Shown in pieces: positions 17,005 to 25,861 of a stretch of 61,092 nucleotides of DNA (the first letter of the stretch is position 1; the number at the start of each line of letters is the position of its first letter). This DNA is from CAIZGX01 sp044354975 (GTDB lineage Bacteria; Bacteroidota; Bacteroidia; Flavobacteriales_D; Sanyastnellaceae): positions 1 through 61,092 of the forward strand of contig JBIKZA010000007.1 in NCBI GenBank assembly GCA_044354975.1, written 5' to 3'. A model generated the notes under the pieces. It searched no databases and was not told the origin of the DNA. It was given only the letters and a program-made list of their open reading frames with translations. The translations under genes were made by a program, and so were the position numbers.

Positions 17005-18195
17005 TTATTGAATCACGTTTAGTGCTTTTCCAACTTTGGAAAAAGCTTCTATGGCCTTGTCAATGTGCTCGAATTCATGACCCGCGCTCAACTGAACACG
17101 AATGCGCGCTTGTCCTTTTGCAACCACTGGAAAGAAAAATCCAATCACATAAATCCCTTCTTTCAACAACGCATCTGCAAAATCTTGCGCAAGTTTCGCG
17201 TCGTACAACATAACCGGAACAATTGCGCTTTCTCCGTCTTTAATTTCGAATCCAGCTGCTTTAATTCCAGCTTTAAAACGTATGACGTTCGCCTCCAGTT
17301 TGTCGCGCAAATCTGAAGACGCACTAAGCATATCCATTACTGCAATTGACGCACCCACGATAGATGGAGCCAGTGAATTTGAGAACAAATAAGGTCTAGA
17401 ACGTTGACGCAACAAATCTATTATCTCTTTTCTTCCGCTGGTGAATCCGCCCATTGCACCGCCTAAGGCCTTGCCTAAAGTTCCAGTAATGATATCTACT
17501 CGTCCTAAAACGTTTTTTAATTCTATTGTACCTCTTCCCGTTTTACCAATGAAACCAGTAGCGTGACATTCGTCTACCATAACCATTGCTCCGTATTGAT
17601 CGGCTAAGTCACAAATCTTATCTAACTGTGCCACGTAGCCATCCATTGAAAACACACCGTCTGTTACAATAAGTTTAAAACGTGCACCTGAAGCGGCTTT
17701 CAGCTGCTCTTCAAGATCAGCCATATCATTATTTTTATATCTATAGCGTTCGGCCTTACACAAACGAACGCCGTCGATAATTGAGGCGTGATTCAATGCA
17801 TCAGAAATGATTGCGTCTTGCTCGTTCAACAGCGGTTCAAAAACACCCCCGTTTGCATCAAATGCAGCAGCATATAAAATGGTATCTTCTGTGTGAAGGA
17901 ATTCAGAAAGTTTATGCTCTAAAGTCTTATGAATGTCTTGTGTTCCGCAGATAAAACGAACACTCGACATTCCAAATCCGTGAGAATCAATGGTAGCCTT
18001 TGCAGCTTCTAGAACTGCAGGATGGCTCGAAAGACCGAGGTAGTTATTTCCGCAAAAATTCAAAACCTCTTTCCCCTCCGTGGTTTGAATAACTGCTCCC
18101 TGCGGGGTGGTAATGATACGTTCTCTTTTGAACAAACCCGCTTCACGAATATCGTTCAATTCAGTTTGTAAATGTTCCTGCATTTTTCCGTACAT
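17005..18195 (-). CDS. kbl: Glycine C-acetyltransferase (2-amino-3-ketobutyrate CoA ligase)
   Basis: A PLP enzyme of the alpha-oxoamine synthase family that interconverts 2-amino-3-oxobutanoate plus CoA with glycine plus acetyl-CoA. The 396-residue length and the start with GLFKRERIITTPQGA fit Kbl rather than serine palmitoyltransferase. The PLP lysine is Lys242 in TGTLGKALGG, and VDECHATGFIGKTGRG is the usual Asp/His segment. The partner threonine dehydrogenase (tdh) is not encoded in this window. The gene sits between rnc and an FAD oxidoreductase in a closely spaced minus-strand run. Confidence 0.92.
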   Translation of the reverse strand: MYGKMQEHLQTELNDIREAGLFKRERIITTPQGAVIQTTEGKEVLNFCGNNYLGLSSHPAVLEAAKATIDSHGFGMSSVRFICGTQDIHKTLEHKLSEFLHTEDTILYAAAFDANGGVFEPLLNEQDAIISDALNHASIIDGVRLCKAERYRYKNNDMADLEEQLKAASGARFKLIVTDGVFSMDGYVAQLDKICDLADQYGAMVMVDECHATGFIGKTGRGTIELKNVLGRVDIITGTLGKALGGAMGGFTSGRKEIIDLLRQRSRPYLFSNSLAPSIVGASIAVMDMLSASSDLRDKLEANVIRFKAGIKAAGFEIKDGESAIVPVMLYDAKLAQDFADALLKEGIYVIGFFFPVVAKGQARIRVQLSAGHEFEHIDKAIEAFSKVGKALNVIQ

Positions 18196-18206
18196 ATTTT
18201 TCAGTT

Positions 18207-18917
18207 TTAATTTATCAATATTACTTTGGCTGCAGCTTCCGCAGCCGATTGTTCCGCAGCTTTTTTTGAACCGCCTGTACCTCTTCCCACTTCTTTACCA
18301 TCTAATTCCAACGCAATAGTGTACAACATTTGCGCTCCAGTGCTGCGTTGCTCACGTACGATGTATACCAAATGCCTACGGGTCTTTTGTCCCCATTCGT
18401 GCAATTTACTTTTGTAATCCACATCCAAGTGAACACGCTCGTCGAGCCCATGCTCCTTCAATAATTTCAATGCTATTTCCCTAGTGACCTTATACCCCTT
18501 ATCTAGGAAAAGTGCACCAAATAAGGCTTCCAGCGCATTTCCAATTAGACTTTCGTGAATTTCCTGCTTGCCGATACTGACATTTAAAAATTCATACAAT
18601 TTCAAATCGTACCCGATTGCGTTGAGATTATCTCGACGAACAATCTTCGATTTCATTTTGGTTAGTTCTCCTTCTGTAAGAGCGGGATACTTCGAAAACA
18701 AATAATGGGCAACAATGCTATCTAGAATGGCGTCACCTAAAAATTCTAATCGCTCGTTGCTGTTTTTTATTCCTGGTTGAATTTCATCGGCAGCGCTTGC
18801 ATGACGCAAAGCTGTCTCATAAAGCGCAAGATTCTTGGGCTTTACATGAAAGGTGTTTTGTATATAGGAGAAAAGTTCCCTATTGGGATGTGCTTTGGAA
18901 AAGAACTTCCAAATCAT
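18207..18917 (-). CDS. rnc: Ribonuclease III
   Basis: Cleaves double-stranded RNA during rRNA and mRNA maturation. The 236-residue protein has the catalytic signature NERLEFLGDAILD (about 54-66) and the second acidic motif in SLIGNALEALFGALFLD. A double-stranded-RNA-binding domain fills the last 70 or so residues, ending with GGSKKAAEQSAAEAAAKVI. It overlaps fabF by 4 bp (ATGA type) and is translationally coupled to it; acpP-fabF-rnc is a common bacterial order. Confidence 0.96.
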   Translation of the reverse strand: MIWKFFSKAHPNRELFSYIQNTFHVKPKNLALYETALRHASAADEIQPGIKNSNERLEFLGDAILDSIVAHYLFSKYPALTEGELTKMKSKIVRRDNLNAIGYDLKLYEFLNVSIGKQEIHESLIGNALEALFGALFLDKGYKVTREIALKLLKEHGLDERVHLDVDYKSKLHEWGQKTRRHLVYIVREQRSTGAQMLYTIALELDGKEVGRGTGGSKKAAEQSAAEAAAKVILIN

Positions 18918-20164
18918 TCGTATTTCTTAAAAATGGCTGAAGTGTTATGACCACCAAACCCGAAGGTGTTAGTCATTGCGATATTAACTTCACGATGTTG
19001 TGCCGTATTGAAAGTAAAGTTCAATTTCGGATCTAAAGCTTCATCGGTATTTACGAAGTTAATCGTTGGTGGAATGATTCCATTTTTAATAGCCAAGATA
19101 GATGCGATAGCTTCAACGGCTCCAGCAGCACCTAGCAAGTGACCCGTCATTGACTTGGTACTTGAAATATTTACGTTATAAGCATGCTCTCCAAAAATAT
19201 TTTGAATGGCCTTAGCTTCTTGAACATCTCCTAAAGGGGTAGACGTTCCGTGAACGTTGATGTAGTCAATTGAATCTGCAGTAATTCCTGCATCTGAAAG
19301 CGCGTTCTTCATTACGTTGATTGCACCAATACCTTCTGGGTGTGGGGCAGTAATGTGATACGCATCTGCAGACATTCCTCCGCCGATAAGTTCGGCATAT
19401 ATTTTAGCACCACGCGCTTTGGCGTGCTCTAAATCTTCTAAAATAAGACAACCTCCACCTTCGCCTAAAACAAATCCATCGCGCGTTTTGTCAAAAGGTC
19501 TAGAAGCTGTTTTGAAATTCTCATTGTTTTCAGAAAGCGCTCTGCACGCGTTGAATCCTCCAACACCTGCTTCACAAATTGCAGCTTCAGAGCCACCACT
19601 TACTATGATATCTGCCTTACCCAAACGAATGTAGTTGAAGGCATCTATTAAAGCGTTTGTTGAAGAAGCACAAGCTGAAACGGTTGTGTAATTAGGACCT
19701 CTGAATCCGTACTGAATACTGATGTGACCAGAGGCAATATCAGCAATCATTTTAGGAATAAAGAAAGGATTGAAACGCGGTGTTCCGTCTCCTTTCGCGA
19801 AATTAATACACTCCTCTTGGAAGGTATTTAAACCACCAATCCCAGAACCCCAAATGACGCCAACACGGTCTTTATCCACCTTCTCTACATCGAGACCAGA
19901 ATCTACAATGGCTTCCTTCACAACTACTAAAGCATAGTGCGTGTAAGGATCCATTTTGCGCATTTCTTTTCGCTCAATGTGATCTTCGATGTTAAACCCT
20001 TTGATCTCACAAGCAAACTTCGTTTTAAACTTGCTGGCATCAAAGCGCGTTATAAGATTGGAACCACTCACACCATTAATAAGACCGTTCCAGTATTCTG
20101 GGACAGTATTACCAATGGGTGTTAATGCTCCTAGTCCGGTAACAACGACCCTTCTTAACTCCAT
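18914..20164 (-). CDS. fabF: Beta-ketoacyl-ACP synthase II
   Basis: Elongating condensing enzyme of type II fatty acid synthesis. The 416-residue length is typical. The Cys-His-His triad is intact: SACASSTNAL (Cys165), NVHGTSTPLGD (about 305) and KSMTGHLLGAAG (about 340). FGFGGHN closes the active site. It lies 33 bp downstream of acpP, its protein substrate, and overlaps rnc by 4 bp. Confidence 0.97.
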   Translation of the reverse strand: MELRRVVVTGLGALTPIGNTVPEYWNGLINGVSGSNLITRFDASKFKTKFACEIKGFNIEDHIERKEMRKMDPYTHYALVVVKEAIVDSGLDVEKVDKDRVGVIWGSGIGGLNTFQEECINFAKGDGTPRFNPFFIPKMIADIASGHISIQYGFRGPNYTTVSACASSTNALIDAFNYIRLGKADIIVSGGSEAAICEAGVGGFNACRALSENNENFKTASRPFDKTRDGFVLGEGGGCLILEDLEHAKARGAKIYAELIGGGMSADAYHITAPHPEGIGAINVMKNALSDAGITADSIDYINVHGTSTPLGDVQEAKAIQNIFGEHAYNVNISSTKSMTGHLLGAAGAVEAIASILAIKNGIIPPTINFVNTDEALDPKLNFTFNTAQHREVNIAMTNTFGFGGHNTSAIFKKYE

Positions 20165-20197
20165 AGTTTTCGGGAAGGTTGAATAATTTCCGAGTGA

Positions 20198-20431
20198 TTA
20201 TTTATTCGCTGTGATGTAATCAATCGCTTGACCTACAGTCACAATTTTCTCTGCTTGATCGTCAGGAATAGCGATATTGAATTCTTTTTCAAATTCCATG
20301 ATAAGCTCCACAGTATCCAAAGAATCTGCTCCCAAATCATTGGTGAAACTAGCTTCAGGGGTTACTACTGATGCTTCTACACCGAGTTTATCTACGATGA
20401 TTTCGGTAACTTTTTGTGCAATTTCAGACAT
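20198..20431 (-). CDS. acpP: Acyl carrier protein
   Basis: A 77-residue acidic carrier of growing acyl chains. The phosphopantetheine attachment site is Ser37 in GADSLDTVELIMEFE. The surrounding helix-II sequence, EKEFNIAIPDDQAEKI, is canonical. It is the first gene of the acpP-fabF-rnc-kbl-oxidoreductase run, with a perfect -7 box 34 nt upstream. Confidence 0.98.
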   Translation of the reverse strand: MSEIAQKVTEIIVDKLGVEASVVTPEASFTNDLGADSLDTVELIMEFEKEFNIAIPDDQAEKIVTVGQAIDYITANK

Positions 20432-20465
20432 TGTCTTGATGTTTTTTAAAGGTTAAATACGACCG

Positions 20466-20473
20466 CAAAAGTA
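20466..20473 (-). promoter_or_regulatory. -7 promoter box upstream of acpP
   Basis: On the minus strand TACTTTTG matches TAnnTTTG exactly and lies 34 nt before the acpP start. No clear -33 TTG is present. The rest of the 184-bp divergent gap to the polysaccharide cluster is AT-rich. It holds an imperfect box, TATCTTG, about 20 nt before the plus-strand gene, and nothing else that I recognise. Confidence 0.55.
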
Positions 20474-20615
20474 CAACTTTTCATGACGAACGCACTTTTT
20501 TTTGCTTTTCGTGTTCATTTTCTTTACTTAACTACTCATTTTCAAATATTTAACAAACAAAATTGTTAGTAAAATATTCCCGAAGCCACACTCTAAACTA
20601 TCTTGCAATTCGAAA

Positions 20616-21578
20616 ATGACTCCTTTTAACAGAATGACCTGGGACCAAGATTATCTGAAAGACAAGCACCTTCTTCTAATCGGATGCGGGGGTTTGGCGC
20701 ACGCCGCTCTTCCTTATTTACTTTCTTCAGGAATTGGAAATGTTACTCTCTTCGATGGTGATTTAGTCCAAGCCTCCAATTTAAATAGGCAACATCTTTT
20801 CTCTCCAAGTGACATTGGAAAAAACAAAGCACTGGTCCTCAAGGAATACTGCTCGGTTCACTTTGCAAAAGTTAAAATCTTTTCTGAAGAACGAATGTTT
20901 GAGCCGCGAGCGGAAAAACTTGCGGTAGCCTTTGATCTGGTTTTCGACTTCACCGATAGGCTCGCAACGAAAGTTGAATTGGCCCAACATTTCGAAAAAC
21001 AAAGAATTCCATTATTCTATGCTGCAGCGCAGGTCAATGCCGGTTCGAGTGCATTCATTCATTTGAACAGCATAACCAGCGCCATGCTCTTTGGTCATGT
21101 CCAAGATGCAAGCAAAGTAGAGCGCGATTGCACCGTTGATGGCGTTTGGCCAACAGTGGTGGCTTCAGTGGGCATTCATGTTGTCCATCAAGCACTTCAA
21201 TTTTTGACACTGAATCCTTGTCCTTTCGTGGGTGCTATCGATTATTTCGATGGAAACACAGGGCTTTGGTCACGTTTCCATTTCAACCCGAAAGAAAAAA
21301 ACACCAAGGTATCAATCACTGTTCAAGAATTACTTCAAGATCACAGTACTCCAATATTTTTTCTGGGTGAAGACGATTCGCTCCCATCTGAAATCATTTC
21401 TGTGACAGCTTCAGAACTCAAAGAGGTAATCGAAAAAATAAATCGTCCGTGTATTCTTCTGTGCGAAACAGGTGTGCGAGCAAAAGCAGCAGCCGAGCAA
21501 CTTTCAAAATATTTCAATTTTCCGATACTCAGTTGGAATAAAAACCTTGATTCTTTCTTACTCTTGCTTCATGAATGA
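20616..21578 (+). CDS. ThiF/MoeB-like adenylyltransferase with C-terminal rhodanese domain
   Basis: Resembles the E1-like enzymes that adenylate the C-terminal Gly-Gly of ThiS/MoaD-type sulfur carriers. The 320-residue protein has an ATP-binding loop IGCGGLAH (usually GCGGLG), then VTLFDGD, NLNRQHLF and IGKNKA. A Cys in ERDCTVDGVWPTVVASVGI is in the usual catalytic place. A rhodanese-like end (about 235-320) has the active-site loop LLCETGVRAKAAAEQL. No CxxC pairs are seen, so the structural zinc site of MoeB/ThiF is missing. Start at 20616 or at the next Met, six codons on. It heads the polysaccharide cluster and overlaps the next gene by 8 bp, with no thiamine or molybdopterin gene nearby. 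Confidence 0.8.
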   Translation: MTPFNRMTWDQDYLKDKHLLLIGCGGLAHAALPYLLSSGIGNVTLFDGDLVQASNLNRQHLFSPSDIGKNKALVLKEYCSVHFAKVKIFSEERMFEPRAEKLAVAFDLVFDFTDRLATKVELAQHFEKQRIPLFYAAAQVNAGSSAFIHLNSITSAMLFGHVQDASKVERDCTVDGVWPTVVASVGIHVVHQALQFLTLNPCPFVGAIDYFDGNTGLWSRFHFNPKEKNTKVSITVQELLQDHSTPIFFLGEDDSLPSEIISVTASELKEVIEKINRPCILLCETGVRAKAAAEQLSKYFNFPILSWNKNLDSFLLLLHE

Positions 21579-22878
21579 AATGCCTAACTTATATACTGCC
21601 ATTCGTTTCGTGAAGGGACTTCTCAAGCGTCCGATGAGGGCCTCTGAAGATATAAAGCTGCGCATGCTTCAGCATAGACTTCTTCATGATTTAACCTATC
21701 GCCTTCCAAATAGGGCGAAAAATGATTTGTTGATCGGATTCAAAGAATGGAAACGCATTGTTTCAAGAAAAATAATTGAACCAACTTTCATTCCAAAAGC
21801 CCCTTGCTTGTTGGTTTCCACTGCCAATCAAAAAGAAATTGCGGAAGAATATGTTACGGCAAATTCGCACTTTAAAACGCTCAACATTTTGGTAAGAGAA
21901 GAACTTACAATCTCAAATTTCCCCATAAAATATCATTTGTTCGCTTTGAGAATATCTATTCAATGTCTTTTCGATTCGAGAAGGGCTAATCTTGCCCTGC
22001 TTCTGCGCGAAATTGTTGAATGGACAAGCGTTTTTAACTTTATTCTTTCAAATTCTATTTCTGAACTTTTCGATTTCACGCCGTTTGAAAAAGATAGCAA
22101 CGCACTCGCTTACCTCCTTATTGAGCAAGGAATAAAGGTAACAAAAATCCCCTCGCCCGGCCCTCTGTCTGGACATAACACGTTTATGATAGCCGACGAT
22201 GTGGTTGTCTCAAGCGCATATCAAATGGAAGAAATTCCTAGTTTTTCACACTGGTACATTTCAAGAATTCTCCATTGGCCGCCCGAACAATATCTGCGCT
22301 ATTCACATTGCTATTCGAACGCACCCCTTCCACCAAAAAAAACACTAGGATTCTACTCGCATGGAGAGTGGGTAAGAAGAAAAGCGGGTCACGCCAAATT
22401 TGGACAAAATATTCAAGAAAACGAAATGTTTATATTAGAATCTTTGCAGATTTTTCTCAAAAAACACTCTGATTTTCAACTTATCATTTTTCCTCATCCG
22501 AAGGAAAGAAAGGATAGCGAATTTGAGCATTTCTATTCTTCTTTATTCCAAGACACGAATAGCCTTGTCGCACCAACTGAAATGAAATCGAGCGAGAACT
22601 TTTACAAAGTCAACATAGGGGTAATGGCCTATTCTACTTTGATCTTCGAGCGTTTAGCTTTAGGATATAAAACATTTATTGGCACTCAATTTCAATCTTC
22701 CTTTCCTATTGAAGGAAGCCCATTAAATAACCTCTGTCTTTCGAGCTACGAAAGCTTTGAAGCCGCAATCATCCTTGCCAATGAAGAAACTGAAAAAGAA
22801 TTCTTCGATCGTCGAGGACTTAAAAATTATACACTGAAGGAGTTCCTCAATCAAAAGGTGGTGGAAATTCAAAAATGA
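21571..22878 (+). CDS. Probable capsule/CDP-glycerol-type polysaccharide transferase
   Basis: A protein of 435 residues from the ATG at 21571, which overlaps the preceding stop by 8 bp; an ATG nine bases later is also possible. There is no signal peptide. Features resembling capsule polysaccharide or polyglycerophosphate transferases are a C-terminal half with LGFYSHGEWVRRKAGH, then LKKHSDFQLIIFPHPKERK (the HP motif shared by these GT-B enzymes), and VMAYSTLIFERLALGYKT near the end, like the S/T-x3-E acceptor loop. The family assignment is by motif only. Its position suggests a role in assembling the same surface polymer as the neighbours. Confidence 0.6.
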   Translation: MNEMPNLYTAIRFVKGLLKRPMRASEDIKLRMLQHRLLHDLTYRLPNRAKNDLLIGFKEWKRIVSRKIIEPTFIPKAPCLLVSTANQKEIAEEYVTANSHFKTLNILVREELTISNFPIKYHLFALRISIQCLFDSRRANLALLLREIVEWTSVFNFILSNSISELFDFTPFEKDSNALAYLLIEQGIKVTKIPSPGPLSGHNTFMIADDVVVSSAYQMEEIPSFSHWYISRILHWPPEQYLRYSHCYSNAPLPPKKTLGFYSHGEWVRRKAGHAKFGQNIQENEMFILESLQIFLKKHSDFQLIIFPHPKERKDSEFEHFYSSLFQDTNSLVAPTEMKSSENFYKVNIGVMAYSTLIFERLALGYKTFIGTQFQSSFPIEGSPLNNLCLSSYESFEAAIILANEETEKEFFDRRGLKNYTLKEFLNQKVVEIQK

Positions 22879-22896
22879 TTGATTACTTTGCAACCG

Positions 22897-23064
22897 ATGA
22901 GTAGCAACAACGCCTTCGGTGAATACCAAAGAAGAATCAGTAATCACGACAGAATTATTGCTAGTATTATGAGGAAAAAAGAAACAAGAGTTGGACAAAA
23001 CATAGAAGACACTCAAGGAGATAGAGATATTGATATAATTGAAAAAATTACGCGAACCTTCTGA
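22897..23064 (+). CDS. Small hypothetical protein inside the polysaccharide cluster
   Basis: A possible 55-residue polar protein, rich in Arg, Ile and Asp, with no signal peptide or membrane segment and no family I recognise. It fills the only sizeable gap (187 bp) in the cluster. Support comes from a near-perfect -7 box (TTACTTTG at 22883-22890) just before its ATG, and from its stop codon lying one base before the start of the acetyltransferase gene, which would allow coupling. It could also be untranslated leader sequence. Confidence 0.35.
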   Translation: MSSNNAFGEYQRRISNHDRIIASIMRKKETRVGQNIEDTQGDRDIDIIEKITRTF

Positions 23065-23065
23065 A

Positions 23066-23524
23066 ATGAACGATGTAAAAAAATATACCGCACAAATTCG
23101 TGATGTTCAATTTGGAGCAGGAGTTACCATCGTTGAGCCCGTGAATCTATACGAATGTGAAATTGGAAGCGAGGTTTTTGTGGGGCCCTTCGTTGAAATT
23201 CAAAAAGGAGTAAAAATCGGAGACCGCACTCGCATTCAAAGTCATACTTTTATTTGTGAATTGGTAACAATTGGATCTGATTGTTTCATTGCACACGGGG
23301 TTATGTTCACGAACGATTTATTCAAAGAAGGAGGGCCGTCAGGAAACGATAAATCAAAATGGTCTTCAACAGAAATTGGCGATCATGTTTCCATTGGATC
23401 GAATGTCACATTTCTTCCCGTTACAGTTTGCGATAACGTTGTAATTGGAGCAGGAGCTGTTGTTACTAAGAATATTACTGAACCAGGGGTTTATGTAGGA
23501 AATCCCGCAAAAAAAATACGTTAA
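23066..23524 (+). CDS. Left-handed beta-helix N-acetyltransferase (WbpD/FdtC-like)
   Basis: A 152-residue hexapeptide-repeat acyltransferase. Isoleucine-patch repeats run from about residue 20 to 145 (for example CEIGSEVFVGPFVEIQKGVKIG and VSIGSNVTFLPVTVCDNVVIG), interrupted by an excursion loop with FTNDLFKEGGPSG. This is the pattern of enzymes that N-acetylate 3-amino sugars on nucleotide carriers. The ATG at 23066 gives the family-like start. The stop codon overlaps the ATG of the sugar aminotransferase by one base, so the two probably act in sequence. Confidence 0.88.
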   Translation: MNDVKKYTAQIRDVQFGAGVTIVEPVNLYECEIGSEVFVGPFVEIQKGVKIGDRTRIQSHTFICELVTIGSDCFIAHGVMFTNDLFKEGGPSGNDKSKWSSTEIGDHVSIGSNVTFLPVTVCDNVVIGAGAVVTKNITEPGVYVGNPAKKIR

Positions 23525-24618
23525 TGCATATTCCATTTGTAGATCTTAAAGCACAATATTTATCCATTCAATCTGAGATGGATAAAGCTATTTCTTCTAT
23601 TATTTCCAACACTTCATTCGTTGGCGGACCCGCAGCTGATGCTTTCGAAAAAAGTTACAGCGAATTCATGGGTATGAAGCATGCGATTGCTTGCGCAAAT
23701 GGAACCGATAGTTTAGAAATTCTGCTTGTTGCCATGGGCATTCAGCCTGGCGATGAAGTAATTGTTCCGGCGATAAGCTGGATTAGCACAGCAGAGGCAG
23801 TTACAACAGCAGGAGGTGTTCCAGTATTCGTTGATGTTGATGAGGATTTTCTCATTGACATTTCGAAAATCGAAGAGCGCATAACACCACGTACGAAAGC
23901 AATCATACCCGTTCACCTCTATGGAAATCCGGTTGACATGAATGCGCTAATAGCGATTGCAGAAAAACACGGCCTACTCGTCCTAGAAGACTGCGCGCAA
24001 GCGCATGCTGCGACCATACACGGACAAAAGGTAGGGACCTTCGGACACGCCGCTAGTTTTAGTTTTTACCCCGGTAAAAACTTAGGTGCCTATGGCGATG
24101 CAGGCGGCATGGTAACCAACAGCGACGACATTGCGAAAATCGCCCGAACCATAGCGAATCATGGTCAAGAAGGAAAACACAACCACACCCGCGAAGGAAG
24201 AAACTCACGCATGGATGGTATTCAAGCGGCTGTGCTAAACACAAAACTTCCTCACCTCGAAACTTGGACAGAGGGAAGAAGAAAAAACGCGCATTTATAT
24301 CATTCACTCCTGAATGAAAATGTCGTGAAACCAATCGAAAGAGAAGGTTTCCGTCACGTGTTTCACCTCTATGTTATTCAACATGAAGACCGCGACGGAC
24401 TGATGGCAAAACTGAAAGTAGCGCAAATCGATACTGCAGTGCACTACCCTATTCCTCTGCCTCTGATGCCTTGTTACACTTCACGCTTCCATCACACCGA
24501 AGCAGATTATCCTGTTGCAGCAAGATTAACGAAAAGAATTCTTTCGCTGCCCATGTACTCAGAACTCACAAAAGATCAAATTGCTTACGTTGCCGAACAT
24601 ATAAATGTCAACTACTAA
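23524..24618 (+). CDS. DegT/DnrJ/EryC1/StrS nucleotide-sugar aminotransferase (WbpE/FdtB-like)
   Basis: A PLP enzyme that would convert a keto nucleotide sugar to the amino sugar, for example the 3-amino step for UDP- or dTDP-linked sugars. The 364-residue protein starts IPFVDLKAQYLSIQSEM. It has CANGTDSLEILL for phosphate binding, EDCAQAHAA, and the PLP Lys185 in FSFYPGKNLGAYGDAGG. Pairing with the adjacent acetyltransferase points to a 3-acetamido sugar as product. The stop overlaps the next glycosyltransferase by 14 bp. Confidence 0.92.
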   Translation: MHIPFVDLKAQYLSIQSEMDKAISSIISNTSFVGGPAADAFEKSYSEFMGMKHAIACANGTDSLEILLVAMGIQPGDEVIVPAISWISTAEAVTTAGGVPVFVDVDEDFLIDISKIEERITPRTKAIIPVHLYGNPVDMNALIAIAEKHGLLVLEDCAQAHAATIHGQKVGTFGHAASFSFYPGKNLGAYGDAGGMVTNSDDIAKIARTIANHGQEGKHNHTREGRNSRMDGIQAAVLNTKLPHLETWTEGRRKNAHLYHSLLNENVVKPIEREGFRHVFHLYVIQHEDRDGLMAKLKVAQIDTAVHYPIPLPLMPCYTSRFHHTEADYPVAARLTKRILSLPMYSELTKDQIAYVAEHINVNY

Positions 24619-25858
24619 AAAACATATTATAATCGTTAATTACGACTTCCCTCCGAACAAAGGAATTGGAGGAAGGAGATGGGGTAAATTAGCTAAAGAA
24701 TTCGCTGATCAAAATTTTATTGTGCACGTAGTAAAAGCGGATGCTATGAGCGATACAGACAAATCAGTATGGAGCGAAGAAGTAATGAGTAATAACATTT
24801 TTGTTCATTCATTACCACGCGTTTATCCTCAAGTTTTGCTTACACAACCAACGAGTTTTTTCAAAAAAATTCAATACAAAAAAGCACTCCACTTAGTTAA
24901 AAAAAAATACAAAGGCACACCTTACGACATAAGCCTTGGTTGGGAAACACATCTCGTTTCCAAATTGAATGAACTCTCAAAAAAATATCAGATTGAATGG
25001 GTGTTTGCGACAGGCGCTCCTTGGGACATGCTTCGCGTTGTTGCCGAATGGAAAAATGGTCGTCCTGAAATTAAATACTGGGCAGACTTTCGCGATCTTT
25101 GGCTGAATTCTCAGTTCTACGGCATGCCATTTTTAAGTCCCGAGAGAAAGAAAGTAGAAGAGAAAAAAGCCGAAAGCGTAATTCAATGTGCCGACGTTCT
25201 TTCAGCGCCTGCTATGCAGATATTGGAACACTTTTCTTCGCTGAATCTCATTCCTTCTAAAAATACAAAATTCTTTCACCTGAAGCATTTTCATTCAGAA
25301 CCAAAACTAACCGAACAATCATCCGGGTTCTCTTCCACAGAAATTATAATTGAATACGGAGGCGAAATTTATCTGGACACAGAGCCTTATCTAGAGCAAC
25401 TTGCGAAAGACCTAACCAAACTTCGTGAGTTCGATCCAGCACTTTACGAGCGCCTGAACATAAACTTTCACTCCTCGAGTTTCAATAAAATAAAAGCAAT
25501 TTTTAAGCATCATCCCTGTGTGCGCATCACCGATTCCATTGGAAAAAAAATTGAAGACCGCATTGCGCAAGCTCATTGGTGTATGATTCTTCTCGCAGAT
25601 CACAACAAGGATTTCTTCACCACAAAATATTTCGATTACCAAACCTTAGGAACACCTTATCTGTACCTTGGCCCTAGCGGCGTAGTATTGAAGAGCATTG
25701 AAGAAGAAAACAGAGGAACGTCTTGGGAAATTTTCTTCCAATCGCTACTTAAAAACAAAGCTTCAAACCCCAATGATTTCAATCAAGAAGCGAATGAAAA
25801 AAATTCACTCGCCAGCCGCGTTTGTGAAATATTAGAACACATGAAAACCTTTCAATAA
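24605..25858 (+). CDS. Glycosyltransferase, GT4-like
   Basis: A 417-residue cytoplasmic enzyme. The N-terminal Rossmann start IIIVNYDFPPNKGIGGRRW (about 8-26) and ADFRDLWLNS (about 160) are hallmarks of GT4-like enzymes acting on polysaccharide precursors. The C-terminal half ends with TTKYFDYQTLGTPYLYLGPSG, where GT4 enzymes hold the nucleotide sugar. The classic E-x7-E motif is not obvious, so donor use cannot be inferred. It overlaps the aminotransferase gene by 14 bp and lies 3 bp before the next glycosyltransferase. Confidence 0.8.
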   Translation: MSTTKKHIIIVNYDFPPNKGIGGRRWGKLAKEFADQNFIVHVVKADAMSDTDKSVWSEEVMSNNIFVHSLPRVYPQVLLTQPTSFFKKIQYKKALHLVKKKYKGTPYDISLGWETHLVSKLNELSKKYQIEWVFATGAPWDMLRVVAEWKNGRPEIKYWADFRDLWLNSQFYGMPFLSPERKKVEEKKAESVIQCADVLSAPAMQILEHFSSLNLIPSKNTKFFHLKHFHSEPKLTEQSSGFSSTEIIIEYGGEIYLDTEPYLEQLAKDLTKLREFDPALYERLNINFHSSSFNKIKAIFKHHPCVRITDSIGKKIEDRIAQAHWCMILLADHNKDFFTTKYFDYQTLGTPYLYLGPSGVVLKSIEEENRGTSWEIFFQSLLKNKASNPNDFNQEANEKNSLASRVCEILEHMKTFQ

Positions 25859-25861
25859 TTC

